Assembly (NCBI RefSeq): GCF_021134715.1
Contig: NC_060020.1
Coordinates: forward strand, 1,240,001 to 1,304,000
Reading direction: 5' to 3'
Source: Daphnia pulex
Taxonomy: Eukaryota; Arthropoda; Branchiopoda; Diplostraca; Daphniidae
Length of the DNA: 64,000 nt
Position numbers and translations under genes: made by a program. Positions within the stretch are counted from its first letter, which is position 1. Every line of letters begins with the position of its first letter. Below, in pieces: positions 37,002-48,363 of the stretch. A model generated the notes under the pieces. It made no database searches. It worked only from the letters and a program-made list of their open reading frames with translations, and had not been told where the DNA came from.

Positions 37002-40000
37002 CTACCACAATCTTGAAAATACCAAAGTTATGACGAACGAGAGAACAACGGCGACCCAAGTGGTTTTGATTGTGATTCCGCTATTCATTCCTCCTGATAG
37101 ATAACGAAAGAAAAATGTTAAAAAGTGGCCTAAGAGTCAACAATTGCAATAACTTACTCCACCCGGCTTTTTCTTCAGTATTCTGTTTCTGGAGCCATTC
37201 CATTAACGGTTGAAAGTATTCCATGATGGCTCCTGGATCCATCCGGCTCGTTCGACCGCGAGTGAGAATGCGGATGGCATCAGGCCACGGTTTAGATGAG
37301 CCCAACTTCAACAGCTCTCTATAATAATTGAAAAATATTGTTACTGGCAATCTATTCAGTCATGCGATACAAATATGATATGCATTACGCCAATAGTTTT
37401 CCGGCTTCTCGTGACTGATAAATATCACATTTATGCAACGGTCCCACGTGACCGGAAGCTTCGCATAACACCTTGTGCAGTTGGAATTGGAGTACAAAAC
37501 TGACGAAATATCTGCAGAAGAGGTCAGTTATACATTAGAAACTAATTTACAGTATCTAAAATTAATTTTTCTGTAGAAACGAACAAACCTGATATAAGGT
37601 GTGTTGGCTGGAACATGATATTTGGCACCCGCATCAAAATCATGTTCACTACGATTCACAGGAGGTGCCACGCCTTGATAGCGAAGCCGGAGTTCCCACC
37701 ACGCCTTATTCATTTGATCGAACGGAATTTCACCGCTAAACACCTTCCAGCGCCACTACAAAATCAATAAAATGGGTTTCAAATTGCACGCACTTAAATC
37801 GAACTAATCCTATTATTAAACCTGATCAAGCAAAAATCCAAAAGGTAGGAAAGCAATCTTATCCAGAGCCATAGAATAAAGATAATTTATATCGACTTCG
37901 GGATCGTCGGCTGCTTTATCCAATAAGCCTATCTTTTGCATGTGCTTGGGTGTCGAGACGGACAACGCGACGACATCTCCAATTGCTTCGTGAAAACCTA
38001 GAAGTAATACGAAATAACAGTTGTAAACTCTACCACATTTCGTGATCGTTAGTTAACACTATTACCTGGATTAGCACCTTCCCTGAAGGCTAACGGTTGA
38101 TTCACATATTGCATGTCTGAAAGTAATGGGGGTAAAATAAATACATGGGCCATATACTACCTGCATGATCTTGAACGTTATGTTTATTTCACTGATACTC
38201 ACAGTACTGAATATGTCCTAGTTCGTGGTGGGCAGTAGTCAAATCCTCCATGGTGACTTCTGTGCACTGCTTGATGCGGAAGTCGCGTCCGTTGCAAAAA
38301 TCCCAAGCCGACGCATGACATACTACTTCGCGATCTAGCGGTTTTTCTAGCATCGATGCAGTCCAGAACGAATCAGGGACAGACTTCATACCCAGCGAGA
38401 CGAAAAACTGATCAGCGAGTTGGAACATCCGCACCGGATCGTAGCCTTGGCGCTTGAGACTCAGGGTAACGTCCATGCTATTTTTGTTGGGGAAAGGGAC
38501 CGTTGTATCGTATAAATTACTCCATGACTGAGCCCACATGTTGCCCAACAAATGAGCAGGGATCGGTCCATCTAGAGGTACAATCTTCCCATGTTGATGA
38601 TGCAACCTTCGGCGGACGTAGGCGTGTAGCTGCTGGTATAGTGGCCTCAACCCCATCCAGAGTTCGTCGAGCTCTGAATTGAAATCTTCGATATCGTACG
38701 AGGCTCTCCATTGATCTCCAGTATCCTTGAAACCTAAAAAGTTATATATTGATCATTAAGTTGTCATCAATAACTAGACTAACTTCCCAGAACATCATTT
38801 GCAATTTTAAAAGATGGTGTGGTATGTATGTAGGACACACAAGCGGGATTTTCGAGGTTTGTGATGAAGCAGATGTTAGGTTACCATAAATAGGCTTCAC
38901 TGCGGGATAATTAGAGACAACTGATATTGCTTAACTTACCGTTTAAACGAGCAGCCTCGTTAGATAACTCAACGTAGCGCATGAATTTGGATCGAAGGGG
39001 CCGTCCAGTTTCATCGTGCCATTGTTGCCACATGTAGGTTAATTCATTGTCATCTTTGGATTTGGCCATGATGCGGGTCAAATCTGCAAGCAACATGACC
39101 AATAAATATTTTATGAATTCACTCAATGAAGGAATCGCAAGTACCAGGATCGAGTGCAAGGTTGCACTTAACTGACTCCATTCGGATTGGTAGTGACGCG
39201 TTCTTAGGCTGCTTAACGTAAGGACAAACTCGATTGCGACTATAAATGTCTCGCATATCTGCCAGAAGCTGTTGAATCTGAAAAAGGACATGCAGCCATT
39301 GATCACAATGAGTGACAAGGAAAGGAAACGGGACATCATGAATTATTGCCTACTACCTCTTTGAGTTTTTCTTCTGGAAGAGCTGCTCTACCGAGAACAG
39401 AAAGCACCTTGAATTGGCGACGGATACTCGGATCGCGGAACGTCTTCCATTTGAAAGTCGTAGCGGTCGCCCAGACGTCCTTTTGAAATTTGGCGTATTC
39501 CAGTTGCGTCTCCAACTAAAATGTTACATTTTAAATCGATAACGTCAGTTTCTCCGTTAGATCGATTTGGATTAATCCAAAAAAGCTGAAAACTGTAACA
39601 AGAGAAGGTAGGACAGCTCTACTCAACAACAAGGGTCAACGACCCTCATTCTTGATGCTGAAAAAAGAACTGCTAGATTGCACAGCGAAAATGAAGAGGA
39701 GTGTTAAGGTAAATACAGACAGCTGTTGTCGGAAAATAAAGACAGAAGCTACCGTTTCGTTTCTCAGTCTAGATCTCAGGTCGCCATAGCTCGTTGAACT
39801 GTTATGTTTAAATCAACGTCCTCCCAGAAATAAATACGACATCCTCGGCCAGTGTGGTTTTCTTACAGTGATGCGAAACTGGTAATGAGTTACGCTATTG
39901 GCTGTAGATCGAGCGATTTTACACGGCAGTGAACGCGGCAAATTGCTAATATGGCACGCTAAACACGTTTTGAAGTGAGTCTTACCACACAGAGGCGGAT

Positions 40001-40798
40001 TAGCTTCAGTGATTTTACACTATGAGTAAGTTGCTTTAAAACAAAGAATGCCGCGGAAACGTGTGACTGGGATTAGGTACGATTAAAAAAACCAATCAGG
40101 AAGTAAGTCCCTCGCAGCGGTAAGAGTAACTTCCTCATCCAACGTTTTTATTTATTTATACATGTTTTTTCTCTCTTTTAGAACATCCTCGAGCTATAAG
40201 AACAAAAGAAAAAAAACCGTAAGACAGAACTCTCAGTTGACCATCTGCTGTGGCCTTACAGATTATTACGTACGTTGTACCCGCCAGATAGTCCTCGAAA
40301 GTTCCAAACTGTAAATTCACACACTACAATGACCATGTACTCGCTAGTAGTCTTGAGAAGCTAGAGCCTACTAAACTGACTATTCCAACCAAAAGATTGT
40401 AAATTTTACTTGGGACACTAATCTTTTTCTCAAAATTCGCCATGTCATTAATTAGTACGTCAGCTGCCAGTACTTTTTTAGATCACATATTAAATGTTGT
40501 ACTCACCATTCGCTGTTTGCTAGACTCGGTGATGTTGGTATTGAAATCCCATTGGGTGTTCATAACATTGTTACACATGGCACTTGCTTCGCGATCGTAT
40601 GCCAACAAGAAATTAAGAGCCTCTTTTTCATCGGTGTTATTCCCCTGCACTTATAAAAATCAAAATAAGAAACTACGACTTAAAAATTTGAAATCAAAGA
40701 AAAAAACTTGCCTGAATGTATCTGGTGTTGGGGGTTGAAGTGATGTTGCGTGCAGAGGCGTAACATAGCGCCATCGCCAGCAATAAGAACCGTCTCAT
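37002..40798 (-). CDS. Angiotensin-converting-enzyme-like peptidyl dipeptidase (peptidase M2)
   Basis: Zinc dipeptidyl carboxypeptidase; arthropod relatives are single-domain enzymes that process peptides in haemolymph, gut and gonads. Exons: 40712-40798, 40507-40644, 39357-39515, 39145-39277, 38940-39083, 38203-38733, 38066-38116, 37822-37997, 37589-37755, 37389-37511, 37158-37318, 37002-37093; 653 aa. A signal peptide ([16 protein letters not shown]) starts the protein. The zinc site is HELGH (390-394) with the third ligand in FHEAIGD (E418), exactly the 28-residue spacing of ACE. Substrate-pocket motifs [15 protein letters not shown] and PYIRYFVSF are intact, so an active enzyme is expected. 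The last exon adds a hydrophobic tail ending SRLW, which suggests a membrane or GPI anchor, absent from soluble Drosophila Ance. Intron 1 has a GC donor. Paralogues are common in arthropods, so I give no symbol. Confidence 0.95.
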
Positions 40799-41924
40799 GA
40801 TGGAAGGTGCTTCTTTCGTGGAACCAGAAGAATGACTGTTGAAACGAACAGGCTAACTCAGCTCCTCACCTAAAGTGCTTGAGAGAAACGGCTGCAGACC
40901 AGCTGCCAACAACCATCCAGTGCTATGCGGCCCGTTAGCTATGGGTTATTCGCTCGGCCAGCGATGGCCGCAATAGCCGTCCCTTTCAACAGCAGAAGTA
41001 GCAACAGCACGGCTGCTGTGCTGCTGCTATGCTGCATGACGGTTATTACAACTCATCCAGACCATCCAATTCATTTTCACCCATCTTTTGCGACACACAT
41101 TCACCGACTTGAAACATATACATGAAGCTTGATCAACTTAAGAATCTATTCAGTGTCCATTATTATCACATTTCAACGAAAAGAACGGGATTTTTTGGTA
41201 CTTTTTCTCATATGATGGAAAAAATTTAGATTGATTCGGATGACTGAACTTTTCAATCAACGCTATCACACCGTGAATTTAAGCAATTGAATCGTATAAT
41301 GTACTAATAGCCGATGATGCAACGTCCTGTTCGCAACAGACCAAGTCGTGCGGAACGCGGGTTACCAAGAAGCCCGGAAATAAAACGTAGATTTACAGGA
41401 AAACAAAAGATAATCTTAGACGAAAAAACTATTCCAGGGCAAGAAATACTTTTTAAAGAATTGGTTACCGTCTCGTTCAATGCTCCCGTCTCTCAACTGC
41501 TGACCACCTGGACTTGTCTCAGTCAATCAAATTGAGCTGAAAAGAGACAAACATTTTAATTAGTTACATTTTAAAACATTCACGGAGGGCTTTTTATCGG
41601 GGCTGAGTACACACATAATAGTTGTTTAATCCAACAATAACATGTGCTTGTAAAGCGTTAAAACAGTCGGGAGTATAAAAATTTTCCGATTCCAATGATG
41701 CACAACGTCATTTCCTTTTCCATTATTTGTTAAATCGAAATCTCAGCATAGTCTCAGCTAAGCACTCGTATAAACTAGAAGAAACTCAACTGGAAAAATT
41801 CAAGTGGCAACCGCAGACATTCCCATCAGCTGAGATTTTGATTCATTTTCAAAAGAAACGAAAATATTAAGGTTGTTCACCTTCCTTTAGCGATGAGAAA
41901 AACTGGTGTTATGGACATTCCCCC
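40799..41924. other. Gap between ACE-like and Ku80 genes
   Basis: Contains the ACE-like promoter side and the Ku80 3' end; both genes are on the minus strand. A 73-codon plus-strand frame (41314-41535) has no recognisable features and is not called. A CAG/CTG-rich patch lies near 41010-41032. Confidence 0.35.
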
Positions 41925-44900
41925 CTATTCTCCAATCGTCTGCACTTTTTTTAAAGATAGGACAAGAATAGCAAACGAAAAATATGGAAAACATAAAAGG
42001 ATAAAAAAAATATTAAAAAGAGTATTCCAACAATAATTCTTAACAAGCCTCCCTGAAATCTCCGCAATGTTGAAAGAACAATAAGGCGCAAATAAGCCTG
42101 GTATGTAGGGCAAATATTATGTCTCGAGCAGCAGATGACTTGACTTAGTGTTACGTTATGGGACAAAGTGGTTACGCTCGGTAAGCGAGTTGGTGCAAAA
42201 CATGTGTTGCAAGTTTGCGACTTGATTTTTCAAGTTCAGGACAATCGCACGGTAATAACACAAGGAAAGCAAACAAAAGAAGAAAAATTCCACTTACCAG
42301 TTCTTCATCTTCATCCACGGAATCGATTTCGTTCACTTGTTGCTGTTTAGGTAATCGAAGAAATGTCTCAGCTTGATGTTTGTCAACGTCAGATGAAGGA
42401 CATTCGTCTTTCGTGATCAAACCCAGTGATTCAGTCAAATATTTTTGCCAAAAGTCAGTGAAGTAATTGCTGATGACTTGTTCCTTGAACTGCTTCATCC
42501 ATCGGTTGAAATAGGCCACCCGGCCTTCTGCCACGGAATGCTCCCGATAAGCTTCAATGCAATTCTTGGCTTTTACCATTAGAGGAGCATTAGTGCCTCC
42601 ACTGTCTTCAAGTAACTCAAGTATAACTTTTGACATTTCATCATAAATTTCTTCAACTGATTTCTTTCCACTTTGAAGAAGAAGCGAGAAATCTTTGACT
42701 GGGTTTGTTGTTCCAACCTTATCAACACTGTTCATTCCTAAAATGAACCCTAGATCGACATCACCGCCTACATCCAACCGAGATTTTTTATTCTGAATCT
42801 CCCTTTCCATTTCTTCAGCAGTCGCCGGGATGGCTCTGTAACAAAACAAATAATTAAATTTCTCTCAAGCAAATGCGTTTGTTGGTTTTGAAAATAAGAA
42901 TTACTCTCGTTTAGAAGCTTCAAAATCGTTGATTTTAAGCTTCCCAGTTGTTTGTAGTGGAAACAATTGCCGAATGCGTTCTAAAACATCTTTCGCTCCT
43001 TCCATTAATGATGGGGATGGTTGGAGGTACATTTTTATGTGCGGCGGAATTTCGGGTAATGGATCTTCAGGATTCAGAACTTTAAAGCCAATTACGTGGC
43101 GAACATACTCTTCATAGGGATCAGACATTTTCGTTGAATCAAATGCTTCATCGTTTGTCAAATCTAGTTTGTCGATCAACTGATCGATTGCCTCCATTTG
43201 TTCATGACTAGGTTGACTTTTTGGAGTGATGATGGGTGGGAACTCATACTGGCGCCAGTCGTCGGCGAAAGGTAATTCGTGAAAAACTAAACACTGTAAA
43301 AAAAAAAATTATTTAATTCTGTTTTTTAACCTCTTTCATTTAGCATTTATATGGTAAACCTCATATTTGAATTTGATTCGCGGCGAAAGAACTCCAAGGG
43401 CCATGCGGCAGTTGTTAGCGTAAACATATCGAACAAGTGCAACTTTACCCGTCTCTGCCATTGCGTTAATAAGGGCTGATAAGGCAATTTGTGAATTCTA
43501 ATAAACATAAAAAAAAAGATTTAGTTTTCACGATAGAATTAAAAAAATTACACTGAATCTGATATTACACGATCAACAACTCCCGATTTCCGGTGTGAAA
43601 AAATAAATCTTGTTCCGGTTCCTGAACCAAACTGAGGAGGAATGGGATCTACAAAAGCTAAGACGGACAAGCATTTGTTTCCAGACTTGTAACTCCACTG
43701 CTTCTCATCCTCAACTTTGGAAAATGTTTGAGAACTTAGCCAAATTAACGACATGTAGCTATTATTATAATCGAAATATACCTGTTATCGGGATGATTCT
43801 GCTACCATATTTGAAAGCAGTCAAGACATCTTGTTTGTCTATAATTGCGTTTGATTGTTCCTTCTGATAGGTTCTTTCTTTATCAACAAGGGCTTCACCA
43901 GTGCTTATTTCTTCACTCCATTTAAGGCTATCGCTCTTTTTCGTCTAAAAAAGTCATTGGCGTAAGTGACAGTCATTACTTATTTGCTTTGTACCAAATA
44001 TATATTTACTTTTATGTAAGCAGAAATTGGAATTTGGATTTTAGATCCAATATCTAAAGTTACATTAAACGGTGAACCAATTTTAGGTTGCTCCGTACAG
44101 TTAACCACATCAGCAGAAAAATCTCCAAAGCTATAAATTCCTCCATTAGCCTATGAAATATAAACTGTGATTTTTTTGTGAAATAATGCAATAATCTTAA
44201 CAAAGAGCAAACCTCTCGAATAAGCTGACAGGCAGTTAGTTCTCCTTTACTCATCTTTTCCTCATTCTCTAGAATTTCTTGATTTATGTTTGATCCTACA
44301 ATGAACAGGCTGGTATGTTCAGCCAAAAGGGCAGATATATAGGCTTTCTGGGTTCTCTCAGAAGTTTTGAAGGGTGACTCAAATGCAGTAAAAAATATAA
44401 TTTGAATGGAACTGTAGACATTCCCAGCTTTCACTTTCCTGTGGATCAGGTCTAGTGCAACACCCAAGGCATCCATCCAATCTCCTTCACAATTTTTTGT
44501 TTGTACAGTTTCATTCACAAGTTTTGCTGTCTCCCAACTGACTTTCTCCATGTTCTTCAGAACTTGAATGTTCTTATAATCAAGGCTATTTTGTGTCTTA
44601 TCTGATCCACTCAATATAACAGCTACATCATCAATTGCATTATTTATGAATATCTGGGGGAAAAAAGAATTATAAAGTTGTTGCATTTATTCAAATTAGA
44701 ATAGGATCTACTAAATTTATTATACTTTCTGTTGGATGAACGCAATAAGGCATTCTTTAATCTGTTGAGCATATGTTCTGTCACGATGTAATATCCTTGA
44801 AGTAGGAGAACCAATGTCAGCAATCAAAACATAGCCATTCTAAAAAAGTAATGGAGTTAGTTCTAATGTAAAGCCAAGATTGTGAACTAGATAACTTGAA

Positions 44901-44989
44901 AGAAAAATTACTTTTGGTTTTATGGCTTTGGAATTAGGTCGGTGACTCGTACCAGGTTGGCTCCAATTAGAATTCTTCGAATATGACAT
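41925..44989 (-). CDS. XRCC5: Ku80, DNA end-binding subunit of non-homologous end joining
   Basis: Partner of Ku70; the ring-shaped heterodimer binds broken DNA ends and recruits end-joining factors in the nucleus. Exons: 44912-44989, 44726-44839, 44213-44653, 44010-44150, 43782-43944, 43554-43714, 43360-43497, 42905-43293, 42298-42835 and probably 41925-41939; 725 aa, near the 732 of human Ku80. The von Willebrand A-like domain spans about residues 26-215 (VLIADIGSPTSRIL). The beta-barrel/bridge region carries FKYGSRIIPI, KCLSVLAF and KVALVRYVYANN, and the C-terminal helical domain holds TTNPVKDFSLLL, FTDFWQKYL and LGLITKDE. All nine main exons join in phase. The end is acidic (DSVDEDEEL), and the final five codons (TIGE, stop) come from a predicted 15-base exon, which is the least certain part. 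Confidence 0.93.
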
Positions 44990-45534
44990 GGTCTAGTAAT
45001 GTTGAAGTTGAACATTGGAATTGGCAATCCACGAACACATGAGTTTTTTTCTCTATATTAAGAGTACATTACAAATTCATGACTTTAATTCAATATACCA
45101 CATCACACCTTGGCTATATTTATTGATAGACTGTATCTGTTCTAACCTTGTTGAAAGTTAAGGAAACTTGTTAAGTTAAGGAAACTTTTACTCTTTTAGT
45201 CGTGTCTCGTGGGAAAAAATTGGTCGAGATTTGAATGTTGAAAATTCGTCAGTTTCGAAACATCGTCTGCACACGACACGACGCCATCTATGAACGCATC
45301 TTCATTTTCAAACGGCTGTTCGTTATTGCAACAACTCCATCTTTGATTTCCCGCTTGGTTTTCGAAACGGTCACATAAAGACATTTCAGTTTATAGGCGT
45401 GTTTGTTTACATGTCACTAGTGTTGTTCAGAACATCGTAAGTGTTGAAAACGGAGAGTGCAAACTATTTTTCATATTTTCGATCTGTTGTTAGTTTAATA
45501 CAGGTTATAATAGAACATTTCAGTGCTGGCTGTC
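44990..45534. promoter_or_regulatory. Divergent promoter region of Ku80 and CAP-H
   Basis: Only 545 bp separate the two start codons, which point away from each other. On the plus side a GTAAGT donor near 45438 and a TTTCAG acceptor ending at 45522 suggest a leader intron for CAP-H. No clear TATA box is seen for either gene, as is usual for housekeeping genes. The spacer also holds a 62-codon minus frame listed separately. Confidence 0.5.
45196..45384 (-). CDS. Candidate small protein, 62 aa, unknown
   Basis: I do not recognise it. The frame starts MSLCDRFENQAGNQRW and ends QFFPTRHD. It is acidic, contains several Cys, and has no signal peptide or membrane segment. An AATAAA signal (45119-45124, minus strand) lies about 70 bases after the stop, which would fit a tiny independent gene. 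It could instead be part of the Ku80 5' leader or a chance frame, since 62 codons is not long. Confidence 0.25.
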   Translation of the reverse strand: MSLCDRFENQAGNQRWSCCNNEQPFENEDAFIDGVVSCADDVSKLTNFQHSNLDQFFPTRHD

Positions 45535-48356
45535 ATGATGGCTGTTAGCATGACGCCAACTATGGAAAGGTTTCCACCAAAACCGGTAACTAATTCGCGA
45601 AGAAGTATATCACTTTTCAGCAGTCCGAAAGTCCGAAAATCCATAGGATTCAGCAATGTTTCCCCAGCTCTTCTGCTTGAAACACCACATGCAGAAACAG
45701 GTGTACCATTATTGGACCCATCAAAGTCTGTCCAGGTTTGTTATTTATTCTCTCTTTTCTGAAATGATGAACACTTATCTTCAAAATTTACCTAGATTCA
45801 GAATAATGATGAGCAAGAGTTACGAGAGAGACAGAAGCAGAGAGCTGCTGAAATGCAACAGCAAAGCTTGGCCTCCCCGTCTACTCCTGCTGATCGTAGG
45901 AAGTCTATGGGTCCAGCCACTGGAATGACCAATGCAGCTTTGGTTGAACACTATTCCAACTGCATTAAACTTTCTGCAGAAAATGTAGGTCTACTAGCAT
46001 ATTATTGTTGGACACAATCAATTTCCTCACAACAACAACAATTAATACTTTACCTTTTTTGAAAGAAAATCAACATGAAAAATGCTTTCAACTTGCAACT
46101 TATAGACTGCATGTCTGAAATGTTAAGGAAAAAGGATCCAGAGATGAATAACTTTCAGGTGAGGATTAATCTAGTATTGTAGATTTGTTTAAATCAATAT
46201 AGAATTAAGTATTGGAATTGTTGTGTAGGCTGCCAGCTGTACATTAGATGCCAGTGCCAAGATCTATGCCTACAGAGTTGACTGTGTTCATATAGACACC
46301 ATTAAAATGGCTGGAGGCTTAGGGAGAACTGGAGATGAAGGCCAGCAAGAGCAAGAAGGAAATGGACAAGCTGAAGGAGAACAGGATGAGGCTAATAAAG
46401 TCAAGAAAAAGGCAAAGGTATAATTTAAGTGGCATATGTTTATGTTGGAATACAACCTGACTTGAAAAAATCTCGTTTTTTACAGAAAAAGAACAAGAAA
46501 ACCATTGAAACAAATGTCGATCATATTAACATGTCGAAATTTGATCTCGAATATGACGTCGACCCATTGTTCAAAAAGAACTCAGCTAGATTTGATGAAG
46601 GTCGTAACGGAGGAGTAAACTTTCTAACTTCTTTGATGTTGAAGGTAACAAAAGTTCAGTTCATGTTGAAAAAGAATTTCATAGTAAACTTGTATTTTTT
46701 TCTTTTTGTAGGACGATGGTTGCCAACTTATTATGGACTCTGATTCATTGTGTAATGCCGTGTCTCACCGTTTAGAACAAACTCAGACTTCGTGCCCTGT
46801 TGTTCAAGGCAAGAAATTTTTATTATTATTAAATTTATTTGCAAGTCTTATAGTTGAAATTCTTTTTGCAGGTTTAGATTCAGCTGAGATTTGCCCTACT
46901 CTGAAAGGATTCAGTTTTACTACGTGGGATCCCACGAATGACGATCTCATGGGTCTTCTTCAAAGCCCCACCAAGAGGAAACATGAAGAATACCAAGTGC
47001 CTTTGTTACCTACTTCTAACGAAGATCACGCTTTCGATATGGATGCCGTTCCCGAAACGTATGGTGGCAATGATTCTGAAAACGAAACCCATCTGGGAAT
47101 GGAAGACATTGACGAAGAGGAAGGCATCGATCGTCACCGGAATGGTGACGGACGAATGAATCCAGTGCCCATCCTTGCCGGCAACGGGAAAAATTTGGGG
47201 ATCGTTGAGCTTAAAGATCAACTCAACAGGCAAGACTATTCCTATTTCAGCGTCGCTGTTCGCTCAGCCTGGGCGGGTCCACTCCACTGGCGACTTAACA
47301 AACTAGGACAGAGAGGTTTAACACTTGGTTAATTTCTTACAGCTCAGTGATTTAATTATATTAAATTCAACATTGTAGTTGATCCGAATCGAGAAGTAAA
47401 GAAAAAGCGGCGGAAGGATGCATTCGTCATGAGTTTTGAAGATATTCCTGATTTTGGAAACGATTTCAAACCTGCAAAGAGTACATCCAAGTTAACAAAT
47501 GCCACTTTGCTCCAGTGGCTACCGGAGAAGATTACTCTTCCAGAAGACTTGCACTACGGTTTGAAGGAATTCTCTCAGTGAGTTGATAGTGATCAGTAAA
47601 ACCAATTACTTTGCGTTTTAAAATGTTTTTGTAAATCTATTCAGATCGTTTACGCGGCCCATGCTGTCAGTAAGATCAAGCACGAAAACTGGACCTTCGC
47701 AGGACCTGGAGGGAATCCTATCGCCTTACGATTACTCGAATCGAAGAGATGCCGATAACTTCTGCCCTGAGGTCAACGCTGACTCATCATACAACGATGA
47801 TCATCACGACGATCCCATGACATTTAATGATCAAACAGCCGATTTTGCAAGCCAAAGTGATGGTACCAAAACGTTTGGCCAATTCTCTGGAGATAATCTT
47901 ATCGCTGCTCCGAACATGGTACGAAAATTCTCCTATCCAACCATTTCCTAAACTTAAATTCTTCATTTTGTGATAGGTGGCCAAAATTCAAATTAATTAT
48001 GCCAAAGTAGCCAAGAAGATGGATATGAGGCGATTGAAATCGACTATGTGGAACATGCTGAATCAGGTATTAGTCACCTCGCCATTTGTTACAAATTGTT
48101 AATGAACGAATTCGCATTATCTTCGTATTTGTAGCCCAACGAAACTGATAATGCTCAGAAGCCTACTGCAGGGAACCCGAAAGGATTCTGTCAGATGTAC
48201 AACCAAATCCCTAATTTACTTCCACAGAAAATGGCCGAAAACTTGAGTGTAGCTTTGGCTTTTGCAGCTCTGCTCCATTTGGCTAACGAGAACACTCTTC
48301 ATCTTGCGCAAGAGTATGGGAATTTGGACGATTTCGCCATCGTTCATCCCAATTAA
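45535..48356 (+). CDS. NCAPH: Condensin complex subunit 2 (CAP-H / Barren, kleisin)
   Basis: Kleisin that bridges the SMC2/SMC4 heads of condensin I and binds the HEAT-repeat subunits, needed for mitotic chromosome compaction and sister separation. Exons: 45535-45735, 45802-45984, 46066-46158, 46229-46417, 46486-46644, 46712-46808, 46872-47315, 47379-47577, 47645-47918, 47977-48066, 48135-48356; phase-consistent, 716 aa (about 740 in human). Family-typical segments are NNDEQELRERQKQRAAEM, AALVEHYSNCIKLSAENKIN, LDASAKIYAYRVDCVH, the acidic middle part and the C-terminal winged-helix region (RRLKSTMWNMLN, LSVALAFAALLHLANE). Two ATG codons lie in tandem at 45535 and 45538; the first is used here. 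The intron at 46809-46871 has a GC donor. An AATAAA lies two bases after the stop. Confidence 0.95.
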
Positions 48357-48357
48357 T

Positions 48358-48363
48358 AATAAA
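48358..48363 (+). promoter_or_regulatory. Poly(A) signal AATAAA directly after the CAP-H stop
   Basis: The hexamer begins two bases after the TAA at 48354-48356. If used, the 3' untranslated region would be only about 20-30 bases. Longer forms ending further downstream are possible. Confidence 0.4.

Noticed and set aside
41314-41535. 73-codon plus-strand frame between the ACE-like and Ku80 genes
   Set aside because: No conserved features, no splice partners and no poly(A) signal close by that I could tie to it.
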